Source: Diorhabda sublineata (lineage: Eukaryota; Arthropoda; Insecta; Coleoptera; Chrysomelidae). From it: 64,000 nucleotides of DNA. The stretch spans positions 33,284,559 through 33,348,558 of the forward strand of contig NC_079476.1 of the NCBI RefSeq assembly GCF_026230105.1, given 5' to 3'. A model generated the notes under the pieces. It was given only the letters and a program-made list of their open reading frames with translations. It was not told the origin of the DNA and ran no database searches. Numbering within the stretch: the stretch's first letter is position 1; each line of letters begins with the position of its first letter. Made by a program: the position numbers and the translations under genes. Of the stretch, positions 24,297 through 35,085 are shown piece by piece.

Positions 24297-24985
24297 CACT
24301 TATAGCCAGAAGAAGAGAGAGTGCGATTTCCGTGGCGCCGCGATTTAACAGTGGATTTGGCTTAATTAGCCCAAAATAAATGGAAAATGAAGAATGAATT
24401 TGTTTTAATATCTCGCTTCGTTTTCGATACTTAAAGTTATAATCAAACGTTAGTTTAAAATTCGCTTTATTGAACAGATGGCGTTCAATACTTCGTTTCA
24501 AATGAATATTTTATCACTTCAAATTCAATATTAATTAATTCAATAAACAAAAGATTTTTTATTTAATTTTTATATTATTTACCCTGATAATATAACTTAA
24601 TATACGATAAATAGAATAATTTGATGTTTTTCATAAAGAAAAAAAAAATAATAATAAAATAAAACTAAAACAATCCTCACGCGAAGAAAATTTATTTTAG
24701 ACAATTTTGGCTGTAAAAAGTTCGCGATTTTTGAACTTTTTGCACTCAAAGTGCACCACGAGAAGGTTAAGTTAGGTTAGGTTAGGTTAAGTTAGATTGA
24801 TATATACAAATATTAAATAAAAATAAATTTTTCCAACTTCAAGTATCGATATCTCGAAAACGAAGCAAGATATCGAAACATTTTATTCATCATTTTCGAC
24901 TTATTTTGGGTCGGTTCACAAAATGGCATATCAATCCAGGCGACACGGAAATGTCCCATTTCACTAGTTGTTAGCACTACTGATT
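24297..24985. repeat. Inverted pair of about 140-bp repeats
   Basis: Sequence at 24297-24432, read on the minus strand, resembles 24843-24985 on the plus strand. Shared stretches include TCGAAAACGAAGC(G/A)AGATAT, then TTCAT(T)CTTCATTTTC and ATTTATTTTGGG, then GGCG(C/A)CACGGAAAT. The right-hand copy is inside the 3' region of the LINE at 24813-25430, so the left-hand copy is probably a second fragment of that LINE in opposite orientation. Confidence 0.5.
24764..24795. repeat. TTAGG-type pentamer tract
   Basis: About six pentamers of GGTTA/AGTTA type (GTTAGGTTAGGTTAGGTTAA at the core) form a short array of the insect telomere motif TTAGG with two variant units. It lies directly outside the 3' side of the minus-strand LINE at 24813-25430. 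It could be the LINE's simple-repeat 3' tail, a telomere-repeat insertion target, or an interstitial telomeric remnant. Confidence 0.6.
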
Positions 24986-25430
24986 CGAGATACGTAAGCT
25001 GTCTGATACAATGAGTTAGAACAGTCGCAACTAGATGTTCTGCTGTTCCTATGGCTTGCTTGCAGAATCTGCAGTCGTCCTCCTCTGCCATGCCTATCGT
25101 CATAAGGTAAAAATTGACCGACCGACCACCAGTTTAATGTCGTTTCTAGGCATATATGATATAGTTATGATTTTTTTTTATTTTCTAGTACCTGGCGTGT
25201 TTCTTTAGTAAAACTCAATATATTTCTTTAGTTATTCGTTCAGTTCGTTATTTATGTGACATTCCACGAGGTCTTTAGTAGGGCTCTGGTCCCAAATACG
25301 ATGTAATTGCCATTACTAAACAATGCTGTCTTCTTCATTATTGCCTGATATACACTGATGGCCTGGCAGCCACATTATGGTTACTTTGTTTCTAACCATA
25401 TTAACGAAATCTATGGCTTAAAATTCTTAA
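24813..25430 (-). mobile_element. LINE 3' end: RNase H remnant plus C-terminal CCHC-like domain
   Basis: Read on the minus strand, 25430-25260 resembles the RNase H repeats at 19.4 and 22.1 kb (VTIMWLPGHQ-like, then the IRQ-type end). The open frame 25103-24813 reads MTIGMAEEDDCRFCKQAIGT, then AEHLVATVLTHCIRQLTYLE. The spacing C..C......TAEH......H matches the terminal zinc-knuckle-like domain of insect LINE proteins (pattern G....D.CRFC...DETA.H..C.CPAL...R), here with the final C lost. The unit runs RNase H, then the C-terminal domain, then the TTAGG-type tract, so this is a natural 3' end. Confidence 0.6.
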
Positions 25431-26132
25431 AATAACTCCTAAATTAATAACCGTTATAAAATATTAATTTATATCTTATTGATAGCGCAAAAATTTAATG
25501 TTATTATTAAAGCAGTTAATAGATGCAGAAAGAGTTTTCAAATAGATTTGATGATTAGAAAAAATCTCGAATTTATATACCAGAGGTGATTCGATCTTAG
25601 GATCATTGATTTTTAACAAGGCAAATCAAAAAATGCTAAATACTCCTTTCCCAACAAAAGACAACATAGTAAAATTTTATATGGACGTGAAGTACATTTT
25701 TTTGACAATGTTACCACCGATTAAAAGCAACAAATTGAATATAAAAAAACAGTCAATCATTAATGTTTTAAATAGGGTAGAGATAGGGGTCTTAGAGATA
25801 AAATCTCTATAATCGTTTTCAAACTAGTATATATGTTGCGTGCAATTTCACACAAAGAAAAAATTATCCGATAAACCAGAGGAACCAAGAGAAGTTGATT
25901 CACAAAATAATGAAGTTGCTGTGTGGATTATCCTACTATCAGTTTAAGATAACTTAGATCCGATTTTGGTATTTATTAGACATGTTCAATTCGTCAGTAA
26001 GTACCACATGGTATGACAGACCAGTGTTTTCAACTATATGTCGATCTTGCCATAAGAGATCATGCACTTCGCTTTAATACGTTCAACCTCTAGCCTATAC
26101 ATAATAGGTTGCAATGTGACATGAAGGTGAAT
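25431..26132. other. Stretch without recognised content
   Basis: A 68-codon Lys/Asn-rich frame at 25606-25812 (+) is not recognised. Confidence 0.35.
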
Positions 26133-26856
26133 ACGAGAGTTGCTACTTAAGTTTTGAAATATGAAAACACCGATGTGAATATGTCAAATCTGACATTTGT
26201 TGTCATACTAGTACTATTTGAGTTGTTTTTAGATACTTGACATGTTCATATTGGTGAAAAAATAGAATTGAATCGCGAACATAGTGTACCGATCAACTCG
26301 CTTCGACTTTTGGTGATGAAGAGTCACCGTGTTGTTTTGTGATTTTCGGAATTCAATCGTAGTCGCACTTCGCCACAGGATCAATTTCATGATTACAAGA
26401 ACGTCACGTGATATACCGTGAGATTGGGGCATATTTGGACATCAGTTCCACTCGCAAACATTCAATATTGCAAGAACATCGCACAAAAGAAAAGCTTACA
26501 TCGATCAGTGTTTCAAAAGACATCTATAATATCATGACAGGCAAAGAATCATGTATCTTCTAAGCAAATGGTCGCCTGTTTTTTCGGAATAACTGGACAT
26601 GTCGCCACCGTTCCATTAGAGCAACGTAGAACGGCCAATTCTGCCAAAATTCAGTTCAGATCAAAAATAAATAAAAATAAATTGTCGTTTTTCTTCACCA
26701 GAAGAAGCGGTTTGTGCGTTAAAATCACATGTTTTGGAGTTGCCTCAATCGGAATGGATATTTATGAAAAATATTTTGAAAAACTATAAAGCCATATATA
26801 ATTATAATTATTTGTTTTTATTTGTCAATCTCAAAATTTGAGTAGCAGCCCCCCTA
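26133..26856 (+). mobile_element. Internally deleted mariner, ACGAGGGTTGC-TIR family (copy 2)
   Basis: Both ends are present: left TACGAGAGTTGCTACTTAAG at 26133, right ending GAGTAGCAGCCCCCCTA at 26856, each with TA. Inside, the plus strand reads the N-terminal part near 26390 (YREI, then HSIL*EH), then MVACFFGITGHVATVPLEQR at 26568, RRSGLCVKI-like C-terminal residues and MDIYEKYFEKL. Compared with a 1.3-kb mariner about half is missing, including the second and third catalytic residues. The ends could still have been usable in trans when it was young. Confidence 0.75.
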
Positions 26857-27600
26857 ATTGTTTAATATTTTATTGCGGCGGCGCAAAGGGATCAGCCTTC
26901 ATATATTTCGATTATATTAACTTCTTCATTAAGTATAATCAAATATTGCTTGTGATATTATGTTATACACTCAAATTTAATTAAAATACTTGCAGTCAAT
27001 ATCGATAACTATTTGACGACGCTATAAAAGGAAAAAGATGATGTATCGAATTTCTGGTATTTATAAAAGAGACGGCGGTTAGAGGCAGATAGGTCGCGAA
27101 GGTAAATGCATCCGTGCGATTTACAAAATGAAAATAACTTTCGGAATGACATGACATAAATTATCAATCAAATTAGAGGCAGTCATACATGAAATTTCCA
27201 ATTAGAGTTTGTTCGGAGCTTACTCGCCGGGCATAGGGCGGCTTGGTGTTCGAAACGTAAGAAAGTTTTTTAATATGATAGCCACTAACGCGAAATATTT
27301 TAACGCCTCGAAACTTTTCGAGTTATTGGGAAAAGTATAACGTCGACGCTCAAATTCACTTTGGGTCTTATCGAAAGCAAATCCGGCGACAACTAACAAA
27401 AGTGCAACGTGTGGTGCCGCCTCTCAATAGATAATTGAAATTTAACACTGGAATGTGTTGATGCAATTTGAAAATAAATTCTCGAGTTCAAATTCTTCAT
27501 TATTCATTTATGTCCTTTCAGTTATTTTATTAGTGATAGCTATCCACCATAAACTAGTGTTTGCATATCGTCAGCATTGTTAACGTTTGAAAAGTAAGAT
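26857..27600. other. CpG-containing non-coding stretch with TATA-like sites
   Basis: From about 27010 to 27450 the sequence is visibly less A+T-rich than its surroundings and holds many CG dinucleotides (for example CTCGCCGGGC near 27220 and GTCGACGC near 27340). GCTATAAAAGG at 27024-27034 and TTATAAAAGAG at 27061-27071 are good TATA-box matches, and AAGGTAAAT near 27100 could be a splice donor. No reading frame supports a gene. A promoter with a non-coding first exon is possible but unproven. Confidence 0.25.
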
Positions 27601-28124
27601 TTCTGGGATCACAGAAACATAATTCCCATTACTTTGCTGTAATGTCTTGACCTTCTCATTTTCGAGGACTTAGAATGAGAAGTGGATAATAACGTTTTGC
27701 GGGGAGGCTGCGAGATTGATAGTTCTGTGCCGTTTTGGAGTGAGACTGGTAGCATTCCACGGTACTCTGGAAGCACTCTAAATCAGATCAGAATTGATTA
27801 CTCTGCACGTCATTGCCTAGGTCTTCGATCCTGGTCTTTCCGTCCATGTAATTCCAATCTTCCCTTGAAAAATAATAGCACTCTATTCTAAATAATCAAA
27901 GAGCTTTGTTTTAGGTAGAATCCTACCTGGTACAGTCTTCAGAGCACTCTCACCATAAAACATGATTTTCCATTTCCCCTCTTAATGAGCCCTTATAGAG
28001 CAACACTCTGCTTGAAAACTACAGAGCACTTTCTTTAAGGAAAATTATTCCAGATTTCCGATTTTTTTCCATGCGCTATATAAAAAAAATAGAAATGAAA
28101 ATAATTATAAGAAAAAACATTTAT
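27601..28124. other. Stretch with scattered AGCACTCT motifs
   Basis: AGCACTCT or close variants occur at 27772, 27877, 27943, 27998 and 28025 without clean periodicity. A 69-codon open frame at 27682-27891 (+) is not recognised. Confidence 0.3.
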
Positions 28125-28568
28125 TTACAACAGTTTTCTGAAAACAACATAATTAGTATATTTAGGAATCATAGTATTAATAGTAACATTCATTGTACAA
28201 TTTTTATTATTGCAAAAGTTTAGTCCCTTCGGTATTTCATTCTTTAGAACTAAATACGTTGAGCAGACGGCTCGCAGATGTTTTGATTTTCCTGGTGGAG
28301 TGTCGCAGAGCTTGTATTTTGAAAGTGAGAAGGGTTTAAAATTTTTTTGTGATACTTCCATTTTTGTATGTATTCTTCAATGAATCCTTTTGCTACGTTG
28401 GAAGAACACCATCCTCTTTGTCTTTTCAGAATGAACAACCAAGCATCGCTTTCTACCAACATGGTTGCCGAAGAACGCCTTGATCCATATCCTTCAGGAT
28501 ATTTCAATTTCAAGTATTCTGCAACAAGTTTCGGGACAGCGCTGATGGTATGTCATCCAACATGTTAG
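28125..28568 (-). pseudogene. Unrecognised decayed coding region
   Basis: Two minus-strand frames overlap and appear to continue one another by frameshift. The first (from about 28560) reads AVPKLVAEYLKLKYPEGYGS, then WLFILKRQRGWCSSNVAKGF and IEEYIQKWKYHKK. The second reads DTPPGKSKHLRAVCSTYLVL, then KNEIPKGLNFCNNKNCTMN. The composition looks like real protein rather than AT-driven noise, and the two frames overlap by about 110 bp. I do not recognise the family. It is probably a transposon-derived or lost gene fragment. Confidence 0.3.
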
Positions 28569-29439
28569 GCGTAACACCTACGATTGCGGTATGCAACAAA
28601 ACCTTCGGCTGCTCATATTTTTATGCCATAGATCTGCAAATAAACGGTAAAGTGCACAGGGCTCAAATGTACGCCCCTCATATTAAATCATCTACCTAAG
28701 CTCGCAAACACTAAAATGTCCTGACGCCTAAAAAAACAATAGTTTTTATATATTATGTGTTGCCAGCAATTTCTTTTATAGTTAAACAACTCCCTAGCAT
28801 TAAGAACCGACTCCATAACGTGGAAGATTTCATAATCTTGGCTTTTGAACAACTAGAAGAATATTTACAGTTTCAACTTTTGTTGATCGATCTGGATTTT
28901 GCCTGTAACAAATCTGCACTGGTTTGTTCCGCTGGCTCTAGTATATTTTTAGGGTTATCTGGATTTTCTCCCGAGACCATTTTTCAAAACTGACAGAAAA
29001 TAAAACAATGCCGTTAATAAATGTATCGTTGCTATAGAAATGTTAATCATGTTTGGTGCCATTATTATGATTACTTTCAAAATAAAATGTTCTAAATTTA
29101 AATTATATCCTTTTTTGCGTTGTTTTCAGATAAGTACCATAAAAAGTATCGTTCATTACAAGTCCAAAAATCGATTTTTCCGTGCTTGCATTTCCAGACT
29201 CCTAATAAAATATATTTTTCTGTGATTCTGGAGCTCTTACTTTACAGACATGCATTGTTAGTCGTTTGATGTGCATCTAGTAAATCACTTTTGCTCGGAT
29301 TTACATCAGGCTAAATATTTTACGCTCCAATGGATTCATACAAATTTTTTTTTTACTATTCTTATAGACATGGTTGTTTTGCGCTGGCTTTTGACCTTCA
29401 ATCACCTAAGTATCGTTTTGTTACACTTGTGATGCATCA
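28569..29439. other. Stretch without recognised content
   Basis: A 78-codon frame at 28757-28993 (+) is not recognised. Confidence 0.35.
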
Positions 29440-30135
29440 ATATAGTGTAACATTGATGTTTATTACAATTCCACCCACAAAGAGTTAGGTAAGGGTGTGT
29501 TTTATCCCCTACACTATTTAACATCTGTTTCAACATGGCAAAGCTATAATGAGGAATTCTCTAGATGAATGGGAGAGTGGACTTAGTAAACGAGACAATC
29601 TCAAAAGAGTAAACAGTTTTACATATCTGGGGTTATTAATAAGCAACTTTGGTGGATGGGTAGACTAAGTTACAAGAAGAATAGCTTTGGTCAAGAGTGC
29701 GATGCTGAGACTTACTAAAATATGGAAAAGCTCATACATAACCAGAAACACTAAAATGAATCTGATCTTCTCAATATTCTCATGAGGCCTAGAATCGTGG
29801 ACACTTAGAGCTAAGAAGCCCAAATATATTGATTCACTTGAAATGTGGTGCTGCAGCAGATTGTTTGGAATTCCTTGGTCTATGAAGAAAGCTAATCAAT
29901 TGATACTGAAAGAGTTAAGCATAATCAATAGACTATCATCATTATGCATGGAGTATTGTAATATTTTGGACATGTAGCTAGAATGCGAGATGACAATACA
30001 AACAAGCTTATAGTGATGGTTGAAGTATATCAACCCCTTCACGTATCAGTTTACCTGATACGTGAAACGAGAAATACGGAAGCAGGCAATAAAAAAAGGG
30101 ATAGAGACCAAAGAAGCCACGACTCTTATGACACA
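29440..30135 (+). mobile_element. RTE/BovB-like LINE reverse transcriptase, 3' part
   Basis: The plus strand reads LRRVNSFTYLGLLISNFGG-like sequence near 29600, RIALVKSAMLRLTKIWKSS, SIFSXGLESWTLRAKKPKY with one stop, then MWCCSRLFGIPWSMKKANQ and FGHVARMRDDN near 29970. The order is the C-terminal half of RTE-type endonuclease/reverse transcriptases (pattern FTYLGS.I, K.T..LV..L.F....YGAE.W, EMWC.R..L.IPW, FGH..R). The catalytic palm lies upstream and is lost; the upstream part begins near RVCFIPYTI at 29490. Single stops and indels mark it as inactive but fairly young among LINE relics here. Confidence 0.7.
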
Positions 30136-30149
30136 GAGAACTAGCAGAA

Positions 30150-30172
30150 AGAGAGAGAGAGAGAGAGAGACA
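30150..30172. repeat. (GA)n microsatellite
   Basis: A run of about eleven GA units directly after the LINE relic. Confidence 0.8.
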
Positions 30173-31077
30173 GAAATTTATCCTTTCTCTATGGAAGGAA
30201 AAAAGGAAAAATCTCCAGTTTTCACAACATAAAACTAAAGTTGTAAATGTTATTGATATTAGTACAAGAATTGTAAAAATTATAAACGTTTTAAATTACA
30301 ATTACAGTTAATATGCTTTTTGTTTCGTACATTTCCATTCAACTAAACAAATAACATAAAAAACATTACATTCTGTCGGAATTCTAGGACTAGAATACTG
30401 ATTCTCTTGAAATCTATACATCAAAGTGATTTATTTCACAAAATTGCGTTATTATAATTATTCCACAAATCTAAATTAAATTAGACGTAACATCTGCACA
30501 GATTGACGTTTGCTCGCAATGTTACTGACCTCTTTAGAGCATTTACTAAAAATCTCAATAAAAGTAATAATATTCCTTTAACTAGACGAGGCTGACATTC
30601 AATATGATACTTAAGTTGGTTATATTTAGATGCGCACGCGTTGGTATTTACAATGAACTCGAACTCTCATGTGAAGGGTGTTAATTTTAGATACAGGAAT
30701 TTCACCGCTGGCCGGTCTGTAACTCTGCATGTGTTTGGATACATTGTTGCCACTTTGCGAGAGATGTCACGTATTTCGAAGAATTGTCAAAATTTTATTG
30801 TTTTCTGTAGGTACGTCGAGACTAGGAGGACGAATTTATAAATAATTAATATATGTAATACTGCCGTTCAACTTGATGCTAAATAAATATACAATCTCTA
30901 GGATACGAGGAAACCTGTTTTCTGAAGTTACTAGATGAACTATATAAATACAAGGGTGAGAATAGTCTTTTAAGTAACAAGTACCAATAGAAACTATACC
31001 TTGCAGTATTAAAGTGTATAGCCTAGTACATAGATTACGCTATATCTTTTAAGGTATGTAAAAAAGGTAAGTATTTT
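30173..31077. other. AT-rich stretch without recognised content
   Basis: A 66-codon frame at 30641-30841 (+) is not recognised. Confidence 0.35.
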
Positions 31078-31440
31078 TAAAAAATGGATTTTGTTTATGT
31101 TTGATGTAATCACCACCTATAACAATGCGCTTTTATAACCTAAACTTCAAAAGCTCAACAGGTTGGAGCCAGTCATCTTTTGGGATGCTCACTAAAAATC
31201 CGTGGTAATCGTTGACTATATGAGGCACCTAACAGGTAACAATTTTTTTCACATTTAGATGATCATATAAAATTAAATTCACTGATGCGGATTCAATGAT
31301 TGGAAAACAGGGATTACCAGCACTTGCCTCATCACTAAGCAATGTCCTTTTCATTTCAAATTCGTTATACCAGCGAAACAAAGTTGTCCGTGAAGGAATT
31401 TCATCGCCAAATACATCTTTCAACCTTTCAAAGTTTTATT
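31078..31440 (-). mobile_element. mariner-like relic, N-terminus joined to C-terminus
   Basis: The minus-strand frame from 31423 reads MKDVFGDEIPSRTTLFRWYN, EFEMKRTLLSDEASAGNP and LILYDHLNVKKIVTC, a mariner N-terminal HTH and linker (pattern L..VFG.EAPS..T...W..EF.RGR..L.DE...G.P). After a deletion it jumps to IPKDDWLQPVELLKFRL, then KRIVIGGDYI, the extreme C-terminus (pattern IP...W...F..W..R...CI...GDYFE). The catalytic centre is missing. No TIR was identified. Confidence 0.65.
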
Positions 31441-32952
31441 GTTCAATGAAGATGACTTTGAAATCATAGTAAATAATAGAGCACAGTTAAATTTATATTT
31501 CAAAAGTAAATCGTATGTACCACTATTTACTATTTACCCTGTGCTAGCTGCAACTATGGTTTCATAGAAGTCAAAATATACAGAGTGGTATTGAATACTA
31601 GTTATTCAGTAAAACTATAAAAATCAATGGGATTTAATTCATGTTGTCCAATTGGCATTCTCATCCTGATACTAATAGAAGGCCGGAAAATAAATTTATT
31701 TCGGATACTTGGATCTTGAAATTCTTATAATAAAGTTATTATCATTATTTCGTATGATTCCAAACCTGGAAAAGTTAAATGAATTATTGGTGGCTACAAT
31801 ATTTTGTATTTGCCTTAATATTTTTAATCCCTTTTACTATTCATAAGGGGAATTAAACAAAAATTAATGAAACAATAGATCTGACAAATAATTTAAACGT
31901 ATTCGGAATGTACTTCAAATTTACATATGTAATCATTTTTCGGTACAATCAGTTTTATAAACTGGCAACATAGCTTGCGTCTTAGTCATAAGTTGGTGAC
32001 CACGTTGCCACCCGTCTACATAGTAACTAGTAACATGATCTTTAGCCGTTAGAAAAGTAAGTTTGATGTTACTCATCACGCGTTTCACGAAAATCTGGAA
32101 ATTATATAAATAAAAACGTAATATTCTTATATATAATTATAAATATTTCAATATAAAAATTTCATAACGAATATATTATTAGTAAAAACAAGGTGAATAT
32201 GTATATTAATGAATTATCATCAAAATTTAGATTTTCCATTGCTGGATATAAGTACCTTTTTCTTTTGTATTATTTACTTCAATCCTCTATCAATTCGTCA
32301 ATTCCTTACCCTACCTATCGAAAAAATCGTTTTACGATTTGAAGAATCTTTCTCTGCTGCCGTTTTCTTACTCTAACATATTCAAGACCAATTCAAGTCC
32401 TAATTTGGGCTCGAAGCGATTAGAAATATTGATCGATACTATATTTAGCCTGAATATTCGTTGCTACAGATCTTTGGGGCCATTATACGAGAAAGGGACA
32501 TATACATCACTCCCTTTTTTGCTGCGATTCTAGAAAAACCCAGTATTTACAGTTGATCTGTTAATCTCACACCATTTAGAAAATTCAGAATGTTGGATAC
32601 AAATATTATTCGTCACGGTAAAAGATTGCCAGACACCAAATCGCTTCAATGACAGCATATCACCTCGCGGATGATTTCCTAAAACAATGACCAATACATT
32701 GCTTCGGTTCTGGTAACTAAAGAATATATCCAGCAATCTTACGTGGAGTGTTTTCCCCACAGCCTATTTTTCGCACTTTCCACTTCCGCAAATTATAAAC
32801 AAAGGAATTTCCGTTGCAGGAAAATGCGAATTCATGTACGAAAACTTAGCAGGTAAAAAAAACTTATATTGGTAAACATGATTGTGGAAGAAGTGGTAAC
32901 GCTAGCAATGTGTGTGGTTATTCTTCTTTCTCCTATTCGGTAGTTGCCTATA
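31441..32952. other. Stretch without recognised gene
   Basis: Frames at 32339-32533 (+) and 32530-32760 (-) have no family resemblance I can name. Confidence 0.35.
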
Positions 32953-33960
32953 CACGAGAATGGTCCCAGAAGTACCTGGCCTGACCTAGAGATGGCGGTA
33001 GTTCCTTAAAAAATACCATAGTATTAGAAGGTACACAATCTATCCAGCATATGTATTAAGTTTGAAGACGCCAGGTGGTTTAGTATTTGTTTGGCAGCCA
33101 TCACTAGTGAACGACATCGTTAAGTGATACAATACTTTTATTTGAATGGCCTTAGCCCAACAAATATAAAAGCTGAACTAGATTATACACTGTAAATTAT
33201 ACTGATTATACAGTAAATTATTGGATAGCAGAGTTTAAACGACCTACGAAGGGTACTGAATAAACTTCGACTGAAGTTGCGAGAGACAGCAGACATAATA
33301 GGCATTTCAAAAAATGAAGTACATCGGATATGAACTGAAAATTTGGACATGAAAAAGTTGTTCGCAAGATTGGTGCCAATTTACTCACAATTGAACGAAA
33401 ACAGTGTCCTTCACGACGCTGTGTCTGTTTCCAATTTTTGGCAATGTTACAGATATAAAACCGAATTTTGCGGCCTTTCATAGCCATGGATAAAACCTGG
33501 GTCTCTCACTTCACACCAGAACAATCAAAACAATGGACTGAGAAGGGTGAACCGGCTCCAAATAAAGCAAAGACTGTTCTACTCGTATTTGCAGGCAAGG
33601 TCATGGCGTCGGCGTCGTTTTTTTGGGATGTGCTTGGGATAATTTTCATTGCCTATCTTGAAAAAGGCAAAACTCTCAACTGCGAAGATAATGCGAACTT
33701 ATTGCAACGTTTGAGCTAAGAAATCAAGCAAAAACGGTTGCATTTGGCTAAGAAGAAGTGTTGTTTCATCAAGACAATGCACGAGGTCACACATATACAT
33801 TATTGCAATGGCCAAAATTAATAAATTAAAGTTTGAATTTCTACCTCATGCGCGCTAGATTCAGCACCATTGAAATATTTTCTGTTCCCAGACTTGAAAA
33901 AATGGCTCGGTGGTCAAAGATTTTCCAACAAGATGTTAATGGCTATTTAATGATGAAATA
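32953..33960 (+). mobile_element. mariner relic, GGTCCCAGAAGTACCTGGCC-TIR family (copy 2)
   Basis: The 5' TIR is clear at 32953 (ACACGAGAATGGTCCCAGAA), matching the 3' TIR of the 7.7-kb copy. The transposase reads YNTFIXMALAQQI-like N-terminus with a deletion, WIAEFKRPTK, then IAMDKTWVSHFTPEQSKQW at about 33480, TEKGEPAPNKAKTVL, FFWDVLGIIFIAYLEKGKT, a stop at 33718, FHQDNARGHTYT near 33770 and FPDLKKWLGGQRFSN near 33890. MDKTW keeps the first catalytic Asp (the family has MDETW). Two short insertions (FAGKVMASAS) and frameshifts disable it. Homology stops near 33960 without a 3' TIR. Confidence 0.8.
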
Positions 33961-35085
33961 CTAAAAGTTTCATGTTCTGAATCAAATTAACAAATTATTT
34001 AGAAAAACGGCAAAATTTTTAGTTGAAATTAATGAACGAAAGATATTTATTATTAAATAACATAAAATAGATGGATTACAATAATATTTGAAAGATATTT
34101 TTTTAATTATTCTACATACTATTGACTATTATCATATAACCAGATTCCAATATTGAAAGCTCTCTAACAAATGAGACCTTTCTATTCGAAATTTCGTTTA
34201 TAGATACGTCAGTATAAAAACTTGCAACTTCATGCTGTTGATATTAAAAATAAAAAGTTAGAAATTGAATATATCAATTGAAAATTTACATTTTTAATAG
34301 CAATTAAGAAAACTAATTATATCAAGATCAATGCTCGAGTTAAATCATTGCTTCAAGTTCAAAAACTACTCTTATTACCTTTCCTTTTTATAATAGTTTT
34401 TATTGTACTTTCACTTGTTATCCGGCAGTTTTGTATAGAGTACGTTCTTGTTGATCATTACATAATTAATATCGAAGACCTTGCAAATCAAGTAGTAGTA
34501 ATTATAGTATGTTTAATGTATATTTAATCAAATCTTACGTGACATGACATTTAGCCCGAGACGAAATCAGAAATAAACATTAAATAAACAAAATGGATTG
34601 GAAGAATTTATGTAGTCAAATCAGTTTTATTATTGAACTTTCTTCTACAAAATTAATTTGTATTGGAAATAAGAAATAAATATAGGATCAAAAACCAGTT
34701 AGGTATAAAACGAGAATAACGAAATTGAGTTACAAAAACCAAAAGATAGGAAATGAAAAGTATCGTTAAATATTCCAACTCGAAGGTGAGTTAATTTGAG
34801 AAATGCAGTATTGAAATTGAAGTGATCTACCTCCTTAAAACACGCATTTCAATAAGATTCATATACAAGGGTGTTCCAAGACTTGATGCAATAAATTCGG
34901 CATTATGTAGATGACCTTCAAAGTTGCGAAATCAGAACTTATGTTATCTAAATTATACATTCGAAGATTATAGCATTACGGATTTTTAATGGATGATTAT
35001 GTATGTCATGTAGTGTGTTTTACGGAATAAATAATTCTACACTATTATCTGAAAGCAAGAGGCGGCTCATGCCCAATGGTTAACA
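33961..35085. other. AT-rich stretch, one TE-end-like site
   Basis: At 34863-34895, ATACAAGGGTGTTCCAAGAC resembles the outer end of ACAGGGTGTT-type insect transposons. No partner was located. Otherwise nothing is recognised. Confidence 0.35.
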
